24,677 nt of DNA from JBAUHN01 sp049680295 (lineage in GTDB: Bacteria; Pseudomonadota; Alphaproteobacteria; Rhodobacterales; Rhodobacteraceae): positions 1-24,677 of the forward strand of contig JBAUHN010000047.1 in the NCBI GenBank assembly GCA_049680295.1, written 5' to 3'. Shown in pieces: positions 1-7,359 of this stretch. The position numbers were made by a program, and so were the translations under genes. How positions within the stretch are numbered: position 1 is the first letter of the stretch; each line of letters starts with the position of its first letter. The notes beneath the pieces were generated by a model. That model worked only from the letters and a program-made list of their open reading frames with translations. It had not been told where the DNA came from and ran no database searches.

Positions 1-2
1 CT

Positions 3-686
3 TTTCCTGTTTTGGAAGGTCAGACCATTGGCATAACCCCGCCTGGAACTGACGCCAAGGGCCAAGCGCATGTGCCGCGACTGTATTCTGTGTCCAGCCC
101 GCGGGACGGCGAGCGTCCGAATTTTAACAATCTGTCGCTGACAGTAAAACGCGAAGAAAACGGGCTGTGTTCGAACTATTTATGTGATCTTGAGAAAGGC
201 GACGAAGTTCAGGTCACCGGGCCTTATGGCGCGACCTTTTTGTTACCATCGGATCCTGATGCGCGGTTGTTGATGATCTGTACGGGCACAGGATCAGCGC
301 CGATGCGCGCCTTTACGATGCGGCGGCAGCGGACAACGGGCGGCAAATCCGGCGGCATGACGATGTTTTTTGGCGCGCGCACGCCCAAAAGCCTGCCCTA
401 TTTTGGCCCGCTCGCAAAAGTGCCGGCCACGCTGTTGGACAAACATCTTGTCTATTCGCGCCACGGCGAAAAGGAATATGTTCAGGACAGGCTGTTGGCG
501 CAGGCCGATAAGGTGGCTGAATTGCTGGAAGACCCCAATACCCACATCTACATTTGCGGGCTTCGCGGTATGGAGGACGGCGTTGACGCGGCTTTTGTCG
601 CTGTGGCGCAGCAGCGCGGTTTGCAATGGGCGACCTTGCGCGATGCGATGCGCGAGGAGGGGAGGTACCATGTTGAGACGTATTGA
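3..686 (+). CDS. boxA: Benzoyl-CoA 2,3-epoxidase reductase subunit BoxA, C-terminal part (5' end outside window)
   Basis: The reading frame is open from the window edge, so this is only the C-terminal portion of the protein. What is visible is a ferredoxin-NADP reductase-type module: the FAD-binding motif RLYSVSSP lies about 25 residues in, and the nucleotide-binding motif GTGSAPMRAF about 95 residues in. The protein ends in an aromatic C-terminus (YHVETY), as in this reductase family. BoxA normally also carries an N-terminal two-[4Fe-4S] ferredoxin part, which would lie upstream of the window. In the known pathway BoxA passes NADPH electrons to the BoxB di-iron epoxidase, which converts benzoyl-CoA to its 2,3-epoxide in the cytoplasm. 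The boxR gene directly downstream supports BoxA over other FNR-type reductases. The TTG at 12 is not the true start. Confidence 0.85.
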   Translation, partial: FPVLEGQTIGITPPGTDAKGQAHVPRLYSVSSPRDGERPNFNNLSLTVKREENGLCSNYLCDLEKGDEVQVTGPYGATFLLPSDPDARLLMICTGTGSAPMRAFTMRRQRTTGGKSGGMTMFFGARTPKSLPYFGPLAKVPATLLDKHLVYSRHGEKEYVQDRLLAQADKVAELLEDPNTHIYICGLRGMEDGVDAAFVAVAQQRGLQWATLRDAMREEGRYHVETY

Positions 687-744
687 CTCTGGCCCGCCTG
701 AAACTGCGGGCGAAAGGCGCGGATAAGTGCAATCGAAGGATGCC

Positions 745-1623
745 ATGAAACACATCGACAGGCCGTCGCTTGACCCGCGGATTGCGCAAGTGGGCAACCG
801 GGTGCGCGATTGCAGAAAACGCAAGGGCATGACGCGCCAAATGCTGGCGGATCAGTCCGGTATCTCGCTGCGATACCTTGCACAGCTGGAGGGCGGATCG
901 GGGAATATCTCGATCGCGCTGTTGCACCGTATCGCCGATGCATTGGGCCACCAGATCGAATGGCTGGTCGCAAAAGATGAATTCTGGACGCCTCAGACGC
1001 TAAAAATGGCGGCGCTGTTTCGCGACGCTGACACGGCGACGCAGGCCCGTGTCATGCGGCAACTAACGCCCATATCGCCTGAGAACGCCAAGTCAGGCAG
1101 GGTGACTTTGATCGGATTGCGGGGGGCAGGAAAATCCACTTTGGCAATGGCTGCGGGTGCAGCGTTGGGAGTTCCTTTCGTTGAGCTGAACAAGGAAATC
1201 GAAGACCTGGGCGGCATGCCTATCGCCGAGATCATCGCGCTTTATGGCCCCGAAGGCTATCGCAAGCTTGAGGCCGAAGCGCTGGATATGACGGCGGCCG
1301 TCTACGGCCAAATGATTTTGGCTGTGGCGGGTGGGGTTGTGGATGATCCCCAAACATTTGGCAGATTGCTTGAGACTTCGCATACAATCTGGGTGAAGGC
1401 ATCGGCCCAGAACCATATGGATCGGGTACGCGCCCAAGGGGACGAGCGCCCGATGGCGGGGAACCCGCAGGCGATGGCGCAATTGCGCGCGCTTTTGGCC
1501 AGCCGGAAACCGCTGTATGCGCAGGCCGACGCGCAGCTGGATACATCGAACAGGTCGGTGGCCCAATCGGTGGCCGAACTGCTGGACCTTATCCGCGACA
1601 AAGCCTTTTTGACGTCAAATTGA
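745..1623 (+). CDS. boxR: BoxR-type transcriptional regulator: XRE helix-turn-helix fused to a shikimate-kinase-like domain
   Basis: About 292 residues. The N-terminal ~70 residues form a Cro/CI-type helix-turn-helix (MTRQMLADQSGISLRYLAQL). After a linker, the C-terminal half resembles shikimate kinase, with a P-loop GLRGAGKST near residue 125 and a PEGYRKLE segment. This two-part layout defines the BzdR/BoxR family, in which the kinase-like domain is known to sense benzoyl-CoA and release repression of benzoate genes. An in-frame GTG lies at 727, but ATG 745 is preferred because GAAGGA ends four bases before it. It sits 58 bp after boxA in the same direction, consistent with local control of the box operon. 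Its stop overlaps the TTG proposed as the start of the next ORF. Confidence 0.88.
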   Translation: MKHIDRPSLDPRIAQVGNRVRDCRKRKGMTRQMLADQSGISLRYLAQLEGGSGNISIALLHRIADALGHQIEWLVAKDEFWTPQTLKMAALFRDADTATQARVMRQLTPISPENAKSGRVTLIGLRGAGKSTLAMAAGAALGVPFVELNKEIEDLGGMPIAEIIALYGPEGYRKLEAEALDMTAAVYGQMILAVAGGVVDDPQTFGRLLETSHTIWVKASAQNHMDRVRAQGDERPMAGNPQAMAQLRALLASRKPLYAQADAQLDTSNRSVAQSVAELLDLIRDKAFLTSN

Positions 1624-2345
1624 AGCCCTGCGCGCAAAATATAAGCGATGCCGCGCGTCTGACCCAACTTCGATCCGCGATTGATTGCTTTGAGCTGCAT
1701 TATTGCGACATAGCGGAAACCCTGTTGCTGGACGGCTCAACCCCTTGGGAAATCGACGAGGCGATGGAGATGTTTGGATGTGCCGCCGGTCCCTTCGAGA
1801 TGCAGGATGTGACCGGGTTGGATGTGATCCATGACCCAATGCGGCGCCGCGAAATCCTGCAAGACCGGACAGGGAAATGCGGCGCTATTGCCAAACGCAT
1901 GTTAGAGCTTGGAAAATTAGGGCGAAAAACCGGCGCAGGCTGGTATCGCTACCCCGGCGGTGGCGGCAAGGTTGATGATCCTATTGTGGCAGATCTGGCC
2001 ATCGAGGAGGCGTATTTCGCGAAAATTACCCGCCGAGAGTTTACCACAAGGGACATTCAGGACCGGATGCTGGCGGCGATGGTCAATGCCGCCTGCGGCA
2101 TCCTTTCAAATGGGGGTGCCGTGTCTGCGGATGACATTGACCTGATAACTGTCGCCAAATTTGGGTTTCCGCGATGGCGGGGCGGGCTGATGACTTATGC
2201 CGATACCATAGGAGCTGATGTCGTTTTGGACAGGATCAACAGATTGGCAGCGCATGATCCTGACGCCTGGAAGATCAGTCCGCTGCTAAAGCAATGCGGG
2301 TCACACCGGGTTACATTCACAAAATTTTCCGGTGCGCAATCGTGA
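1620..2345 (+). pseudogene. 3-hydroxyacyl-CoA dehydrogenase C-terminal fragment, probable N-terminally truncated remnant
   Basis: The 241-residue translation matches the C-terminal 3HCDH domains of FadB/FadJ-like multifunctional enzymes. Recognisable blocks are GPFEMQDVTGLDV, GRKTGAGWYRYP and, near residue 190, FGFPRWRGGLM. Full-length enzymes of this class are about 650-700 residues and begin with an enoyl-CoA hydratase domain followed by a Rossmann NAD-binding domain. Both are absent here: the frame starts at a TTG overlapping the boxR stop codon, just where the first C-terminal 3HCDH domain begins. Without an NAD site or hydratase it should not catalyse the usual two steps. The reading frame itself has no internal stop, so either truncation is recent or the piece is kept as a standalone domain. 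In box clusters such a gene could serve beta-oxidation of ring-cleavage products, but that is inference. Confidence 0.6.
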
Positions 2346-2777
2346 ACGATATTTTCGCGTTGCACAGTGAAAGGACTGATCCAAAAGCGCGATGTGATCG
2401 ACCACGCTGGCGCTCATTTCAATGCCATGCGGGCTATGGTTTTGACTGAGAGCGTTTCGGGTCGACCCTGAGATGATGAAAAAACTCAGATCGGGGAAAT
2501 CATTTCGGATTGTATCAACATTCCATGCAAGATTGCGTGGATCGACCCATGCCTTGGTATCGCACCCCAATCCCGGGTCCGCAATGCGGGCGGCCAACAC
2601 AATATCTTGCAGTTTCGTAACACAGTATGGCGACAGTCACGGGCATCGCCCCTGCGCGTTGTGCCCGCCGATTGGACCTGCTGCGCACTGATGATCTTGC
2701 AAGGCATATCTATGCCCACGGGCACACAAACGGCACGCGCCGGTTAGGGTGCTTTTGTCGGGTTTTTTCCCCTTATG

Positions 2778-2958
2778 AGACAAGCAAAAGTGTTGTCTAA
2801 GAAACGCGTAGTAAAGATTGACGCTGGGTACAATCTGTTAACAAAAGCCTTTCCAAAGGCGGTAACGAGTATTTTTTTTTTGCAAAAAGCTCAGGCTATG
2901 AGCTTCAACAAAGGAACTAACCGCCGGTGGTGTATCAATGCACTGGCGGTGTTTTTTT
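2778..2958 (+). ncRNA. Candidate structured small RNA ending in an intrinsic terminator
   Basis: Four inverted repeats lie in one 180-base stretch: AGACAA/TTGTCT (2778-2783 with 2793-2798), GCCTTT-CC-AAAGGC (2847-2860), AAGCTCA/TGAGCTT (2887-2893 with 2899-2905), and the terminator stem (2920-2950). A run of ten T lies at 2872-2881. The terminator has no obvious upstream protein gene to serve, because the 3HCDH fragment ends about 575 bp earlier. A short plus-strand transcript is therefore possible. No known sRNA family was recognised, and no clear promoter was found: TTGACG (2819-2824) is too close to TACAAT to form a normal pair. The boundaries are approximate. Confidence 0.3.
2920..2958 (+). 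terminator. Rho-independent terminator
   Basis: A ten-pair stem, ACCGCCGGTG (2920-2929) with CACTGGCGGT (2941-2950), has one G-U pair and an 11-base loop. It is followed by G and seven T residues (2952-2958). This is a textbook intrinsic terminator reading rightwards. It is about 185 bp before the start of the next gene and would insulate that gene from upstream transcription. Confidence 0.75.
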
Positions 2959-3144
2959 GCAGCGGTTTCTGGGCCAGATCAACAATTTCTGGCCTTGCCG
3001 ATCAATGATGTGTCGCGGTCGCGAACACATGTGGTCAATTGAACGGTTTTCACGTTAGAATTGCCGGCACGTGACCCGAAGCGGCCAGATGTGATCTTTT
3101 GGCAAATTTGGGTTTGGGTCAAGACTGACGCCGAGGACTTGAAT

Positions 3145-4323
3145 TTGACTGAACTTTCTGCGCCTTCCCGAACCGGGCTATTTTTGCGTTCTGCCAGAAT
3201 TGTGACCGGCCTGTACCTTTTGGTGTATGTCACCAGCCATCTGCTAAATCTCAGTCTGGGGTTGGTGTCGATCAAGGCAATGGATGCGGCACGGCCATAT
3301 TTATCGGGGTTCATGACAGGTACGGTCACCGGGCCTGTGTTGGGGCTGATGATCCTGACGCATTATTTGATCGGGCTTTGGTCTATCTATAAAAAACCCG
3401 TTTTGCGTGGCTCCACGCATGATGTTGTTCAGATCGTCACCGGGGTTTTGGTGGTGCCACTCTTGGCGAAACACGCCATCGGTATATCAATGCTGCAACA
3501 AGTTGGCGTCGATTTCGGTTATAGCGATACCATCCGATTGTTCTGGCTGACTGATCCAAGCATCGGTTTGCTTCAAGTGATTATGCTGTCGGTCGTCTGG
3601 GTGCATGGCTGCGCGGGTCTGTTCACCTGGCTTCGGTCCAAACCGAATGCCACGCGCGCGCTGATGTGGTTGTATCCGCTGGCCGTGGCCATTCCGGTTG
3701 TTGCTTTGCTGGGGTATGTGCAGGCGGGCCGCGACGTGTTGATCCAAGAAAGAACCGCGACAGTTGAGACGTCCGAATACAGCTACAGCAATGAAACCGA
3801 TAGCCCGGATAATGAGGCAGAAGTGACAACACCTGCCGCAGCACCTGAAATACCTTATGAAGCAATTGTAGCCGTCACCCGCTACACCATTTGGATATCG
3901 GCGTCTTTGGCCGCATTGGTGTTTTTGACGCGGCTGGCGCGGATGTGGGTCACCTCCGCTGCACCGGTTCGGATTTCGTCGGGCAAGGGGCCGTTGTTAA
4001 CCTCGCAATCGGGCCGAACCCTGCTGGATGTTTACCGCGCCAACGACCGCCCGCACGCCAATCTCTGCATGGGGCGGGGGCGCTGTGGCACCTGCGCGGT
4101 CCGGGTACTATCGTCGGACATTGCGATCGCAGACCCAAACGCACTGGAGCAATCAACACTTGTCCGGACCGGGCAAAAGCAAGACGTTCGTTTAGCATGC
4201 CAGATGCAGTTGCGCAGCGGCGGTGCATTGCAGGTCGAACCGGTCTATCCGCCCGATTTTTCCTTTGCGGAAGACGATGAAGAGACGGTTGCGCCAAATG
4301 ACCCCTTGGAGGCCGCAACATGA
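3145..4323 (+). CDS. Membrane protein with SDH-like haem-b bundle and C-terminal [2Fe-2S] ferredoxin domain
   Basis: About 392 residues from a TTG at 3145, chosen because GAGGA lies seven bases upstream; the frame is open back to TTG 3061. The N-terminal half has about five hydrophobic segments and resembles succinate dehydrogenase/fumarate reductase membrane anchors. Histidines sit in or near them (SHLLN, THYLIG, KHAIG, VHGCAG), suggesting one or two b haems. A variable loop follows, then a last membrane helix, then a plant-type ferredoxin domain with cysteines spaced C-x5-C-x2-C (CMGRGRCGTC) and a fourth in LACQMQ. Similar anchors with ferredoxin occur in some alphaproteobacterial class III adenylate cyclases, but no cyclase domain is present here. 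It likely moves or senses electrons at the inner membrane. Its stop overlaps the MscS gene start (ATGA), implying coupled translation and shared function. Confidence 0.7.
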   Translation: MTELSAPSRTGLFLRSARIVTGLYLLVYVTSHLLNLSLGLVSIKAMDAARPYLSGFMTGTVTGPVLGLMILTHYLIGLWSIYKKPVLRGSTHDVVQIVTGVLVVPLLAKHAIGISMLQQVGVDFGYSDTIRLFWLTDPSIGLLQVIMLSVVWVHGCAGLFTWLRSKPNATRALMWLYPLAVAIPVVALLGYVQAGRDVLIQERTATVETSEYSYSNETDSPDNEAEVTTPAAAPEIPYEAIVAVTRYTIWISASLAALVFLTRLARMWVTSAAPVRISSGKGPLLTSQSGRTLLDVYRANDRPHANLCMGRGRCGTCAVRVLSSDIAIADPNALEQSTLVRTGQKQDVRLACQMQLRSGGALQVEPVYPPDFSFAEDDEETVAPNDPLEAAT

Positions 4324-6593
4324 GACGGCTGGGGTTCTTGTGTCTTGTCGCAGTCGTTGTTGTGTGGACCGCACTGATGCCGGCGGATCTGATCGCACAG
4401 GAACAGGCCGTGGCACCGCCGCCGTCAGCGAATGATTTACATGAATTTACCCGATTGCTGGCGGACGAACGCATTCAAAACTGGATCGCAGAGCAAGCCG
4501 ACGGGGCAGATCTGGCCGATGACATTGTCACGATTTCACCACGTGAACAGTTGCAGGCCTTGCGAAAACACACCCGCGAGCGGGTGGCCGAGTTGCAGTC
4601 GGCGCGCGCCGCAGCACCCGAGATTGACAAAGTGTTCTGGCAGCGCTGGACCAAAGAAGTACCACCGGACCAACAGGTGCGCGGGCTGACTTTTGTGATG
4701 ATTTTTCTGTTTCTGGGCGCCGGGTTGGAGTGGTTGTTCCGACAATATACCGATCCAATCCGATTGCGGATTGAGCTGTCGACCTTTGACAGTTTGTCGC
4801 GCCGTGCCATCGGCGCAGCCTTTCGGGCGCTGATTGCGGTGGCGGCCCTGTTGGTGTTTGCCGCCGGCAGCATTGGGGCATTCGCGGCATTCGATTGGCC
4901 ACCAGTGTTAGAGGTGCTGGTGCTGAGTTTGCTGGTGTTCATTTTTGCCGTTCGGGCGATCTCGGCGGTATTGGTTTTGTTTCTGGCGCCACGGGTTGCC
5001 GAGTTGCGGCTTGTGCCACTTAGCAATTCATTCGCAAAAACCATGTCCACAGTTTTGTTGTTGCTGTCTGGGTTTTTGATGCTGGCGGTGTCGGTATCGG
5101 ATGTTTACAGTCGGATCGCAGCACCGGATCAGGCGGCTGCAAGCCTCGCGGTTTCTGTGCTGCTGGCCGCAGCGGTGCTGATGATGGCGGTCGTTTGCAT
5201 CAACTTCACCTTTCGGCGGTTTGCCAAAGAACAACACAGACGCCTGAGCAAGTCGCAGCGGATGTGGCGCCTGTATCTGACGGGCCTCAGCCTTTTGGTT
5301 TTCGGGGCGTTTGTGCTTGGAATGCAGCCCGTTATGTGGACCTTGGCATTGATCGGACTGTTGATCCCCGGCGTAAAATTACTGCGCCTTTGGGTCAATC
5401 ACAGCTTTGACAAAGCAATCTCAGATTTCTACATCCGAACCAAAAGCAATAGTGATCCCGTGCCTGTCGCTGCGCAGGATGCAGGCGACCCGGCAGCCAA
5501 TGCCGACACCCAAGACATCGCATTGGATATCGAGCCCCAGTTGCCGGTCGATCCTTACGAAACCTACCGACCGATCGCACAGCGATTGGCGCGATTTGTG
5601 GCGATTTTCGGAGTGGGCATTGCCGTTGGGCTGATCTGGGGGCTTGGCGTTTTTGAGGCGTCAGCGTCGCCGACATTGGCCGGCAAATTCATCGCGATCT
5701 TGATCGACAGTGCAGTGGCACTGCTGATCGCGGATCTCGTCTGGGTGTGGGCAAAGACGGCGATTGACCGGCGTCTTGCCGCATATCAACCGCCTGAGCC
5801 GGGATCCGCCCCGGGCCCAGAGGCGCGCATGGCCACGCTGTTGCCACTGCTCAGAGTGGTCTTGATGGTGACGTTGCTGGCCATGGTCGCATTGTCGGTT
5901 CTGTCGTCAACCGGGGTCAACATCGCGCCGATCCTGGCCGGTGCAGGTGTGCTGGGGATCGCCATCGGCTTTGGCGCGCAATCACTGGTCAAAGACGTCG
6001 TGTCGGGCGTGTTCTTTTTGATCGACGATGCGTTTCGGGTTGGCGAATACGTTGAAATTGATCAGCTTCGCGGCACGGTCGAGAAAATCTCGGTCCGGTC
6101 GCTGCAAATTCGCCATCACCGCGGTGCGGTCCACACCCTGCCGTTTGGAGAGCTGAAATCGCTTACCAACCATTCACGCGATTGGGTCATAATGAAGCTG
6201 GAATTCCGGGTGCCTTTTGACACGGATCTGAAACTGGTCAAGAAAATCGTCAAGGAAATTGGCGCGACGCTCAAGGCTAATCCCGACTACGGCGATGGCA
6301 TTATTGAGACCTTGAAATCGCAAGGTGTGCGACGGATGGAAGAATTTAATATGGTCGTTGGCGTCAAGTTTATGACCCGCCCAGGCGAGCAATGGCTGGT
6401 GCGCCGGGATGCCTATCAAATGGTACGCGATGCATTTGACAAACACGGCATCCGAATGGCCGAACGCAACGTCAAAGTCGAAGTCGCAGGTGGTGAGCAT
6501 TTGACCGATGAGGCGCGCACCGCTGTCAGTGCCGCGGCCCAAGATGCGATACAACAACCAGTTCCCGCGGGCCCGGTTCCGGACGAGCCATAG
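4320..6593 (+). CDS. Large MscS-family mechanosensitive ion channel
   Basis: 757 residues, much longer than E. coli MscS (286). It begins with a signal peptide (cleavage probably near ADLIAQ, residue ~27), then a periplasmic stretch to about residue 115, then many hydrophobic segments between about 119 and 575. The pore helix and following region are typical of MscS: AGAGVLGIAIGFGAQSLVKD from about residue 540, then GVFFLIDDAFRVGEYVEI. The cytoplasmic beta and alpha/beta domains follow, ending around residue 730. Such channels open under membrane tension and release solutes during hypo-osmotic shock. The acidic linker near residues 380-410 is probably cytoplasmic or periplasmic loop. ATG 4320 overlaps the stop of the upstream ferredoxin/cytochrome gene by four bases. 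The family is certain; what gates this member is not. Confidence 0.9.
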   Translation: MRRLGFLCLVAVVVVWTALMPADLIAQEQAVAPPPSANDLHEFTRLLADERIQNWIAEQADGADLADDIVTISPREQLQALRKHTRERVAELQSARAAAPEIDKVFWQRWTKEVPPDQQVRGLTFVMIFLFLGAGLEWLFRQYTDPIRLRIELSTFDSLSRRAIGAAFRALIAVAALLVFAAGSIGAFAAFDWPPVLEVLVLSLLVFIFAVRAISAVLVLFLAPRVAELRLVPLSNSFAKTMSTVLLLLSGFLMLAVSVSDVYSRIAAPDQAAASLAVSVLLAAAVLMMAVVCINFTFRRFAKEQHRRLSKSQRMWRLYLTGLSLLVFGAFVLGMQPVMWTLALIGLLIPGVKLLRLWVNHSFDKAISDFYIRTKSNSDPVPVAAQDAGDPAANADTQDIALDIEPQLPVDPYETYRPIAQRLARFVAIFGVGIAVGLIWGLGVFEASASPTLAGKFIAILIDSAVALLIADLVWVWAKTAIDRRLAAYQPPEPGSAPGPEARMATLLPLLRVVLMVTLLAMVALSVLSSTGVNIAPILAGAGVLGIAIGFGAQSLVKDVVSGVFFLIDDAFRVGEYVEIDQLRGTVEKISVRSLQIRHHRGAVHTLPFGELKSLTNHSRDWVIMKLEFRVPFDTDLKLVKKIVKEIGATLKANPDYGDGIIETLKSQGVRRMEEFNMVVGVKFMTRPGEQWLVRRDAYQMVRDAFDKHGIRMAERNVKVEVAGGEHLTDEARTAVSAAAQDAIQQPVPAGPVPDEP

Positions 6594-6781
6594 AATTGTG
6601 CCAGGACTGATGATGCTAGATCAGCAAGAGTTGCCACCCAACAGCATTTTGGTGACAGATGTTCATCAATGGTAAAATTATCATCCATTTGGCGTTATTA
6701 TTCACTCAGGTCACGTGAATTTGTGGATGATATCGGGAAAAAGTTACTCAATTGAACGCATCCAGAGACTTGGCGCAAAGT

Positions 6782-6802
6782 TACCTCAGATATTTTGAGG
6801 TA
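6782..6802. promoter_or_regulatory. Inverted repeat upstream of the XRE regulator, possible autoregulatory operator
   Basis: TACCTCA (6782-6788) and TGAGGTA (6796-6802) are perfect inverted arms separated by seven bases. They lie directly in front of the ATG at 6813. A partly similar half-site (GTTACTCA) lies about 40 bases upstream. XRE regulators often bind palindromes of this kind over their own start region, so autoregulation is plausible. A stem in the mRNA leader is the other option. Confidence 0.4.
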
Positions 6803-6812
6803 CCGCCAAATC

Positions 6813-7169
6813 ATGACACACCGTGTCGATATTTATGTTGGGCTTAGGTTAAAACAGCTGCGCAAGCTGCGGGCTGTTTCGCAAGCCGACGTCGCGCGGG
6901 AACTCACGATTTCGTTTCAACAGATCCAGAAATACGAAATTGGGTCGAACCGGATTTCGGCAAGCCGTCTTTACGAACTTTCGGTGATCCTGAATGTGCC
7001 CGTGTCCTATTTTTTCGAGGGCCTGAACGATGATGGCACGGCTGCTCATCGGGATGAACAAGAGCAGGGCATTTATGATGCGTTGTCGACGATCAAGGAT
7101 GAGAAAACCAGATTTCTGATACTGGCCTATATTGAGGCATTGATCAGCGAAAGCAATGTCCGGCACTAA
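6813..7169 (+). CDS. XRE-family helix-turn-helix regulator, PraR/SinR-like
   Basis: 118 residues from ATG 6813; a TTG six codons earlier is in frame but would fall inside the palindrome. The HTH covers roughly residues 10-60, with SQADVARELTISFQQIQKYE and a following SNRISASRLYELSVIL helix. The sequence FQQIQKYE-x-G-x-NRI-x-ASRL is characteristic of alphaproteobacterial PraR-like regulators. PraR in rhizobia affects quorum sensing, surface polysaccharide and biofilm formation. The short C-terminal helical tail (about 60 residues) probably drives dimerisation. The gene sits immediately before the EPS locus in the same direction, so a role in EPS control is likely but inferred from position. 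The downstream glycosyltransferase starts about 190 bp later. Confidence 0.8.
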   Translation: MTHRVDIYVGLRLKQLRKLRAVSQADVARELTISFQQIQKYEIGSNRISASRLYELSVILNVPVSYFFEGLNDDGTAAHRDEQEQGIYDALSTIKDEKTRFLILAYIEALISESNVRH

Positions 7170-7215
7170 GCCAGAATGGAAGCCTAACAACACTTTCGAC
7201 CCTGGGTATCCGGTT

Positions 7216-7239
7216 TGCCAAAATCCGCGCGGTTTGGCA
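7216..7239. repeat. Hairpin between the XRE regulator and the ExoL-like gene
   Basis: TGCCAAA (7216-7222) pairs perfectly with TTTGGCA (7233-7239), and the GC-rich loop can add CCG/CGG pairs. No T-run follows, so it is not a classical intrinsic terminator. It may be an mRNA structure or a protein-binding palindrome in the leader of the glycosyltransferase gene. Confidence 0.35.
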
Positions 7240-7359
7240 TCGCGGACTTGCAACGGTACCGTGATTGCATTTTATGTCGCGATGACTTCAAATTCCAACA
7301 CCGGTAGGGGTTTCGTTGATTTTTCCGCGCTGCGACCTCAATGCCAATCTCAAAGGACT

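Larger units (their letters stand above)
2346..3144. other. About 800 bp without a convincing gene
   Basis: Short ORFs exist on both strands, but none has recognisable family motifs or a good ribosome-binding site. The minus strand stays open from about 2600 to 2301 with protein-like composition (for example VDPRNLAWNVDTIRNDFPDL), which could be the residue of a decayed gene that I cannot identify. The right half (2778-2958) is rich in hairpins and ends in a strong intrinsic terminator. From about 2959 to 3144 lies the upstream region of the ferredoxin/cytochrome gene, in which I see no clear promoter. Confidence 0.6.

Noticed and set aside
294..973. Long minus-strand ORFs opposite boxA and boxR
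   Set aside because: No family motifs, and they lie fully antisense to two genes with clear domain matches.
2775..3008. Plus-strand ORF of 77 codons
   Set aside because: It runs through the terminator hairpin and T-run, and its translation has no protein-like pattern.
7156..7359. Upstream extension of the ExoL-like gene
   Set aside because: Overlaps the regulator gene and lacks family similarity; it also contains a hairpin.
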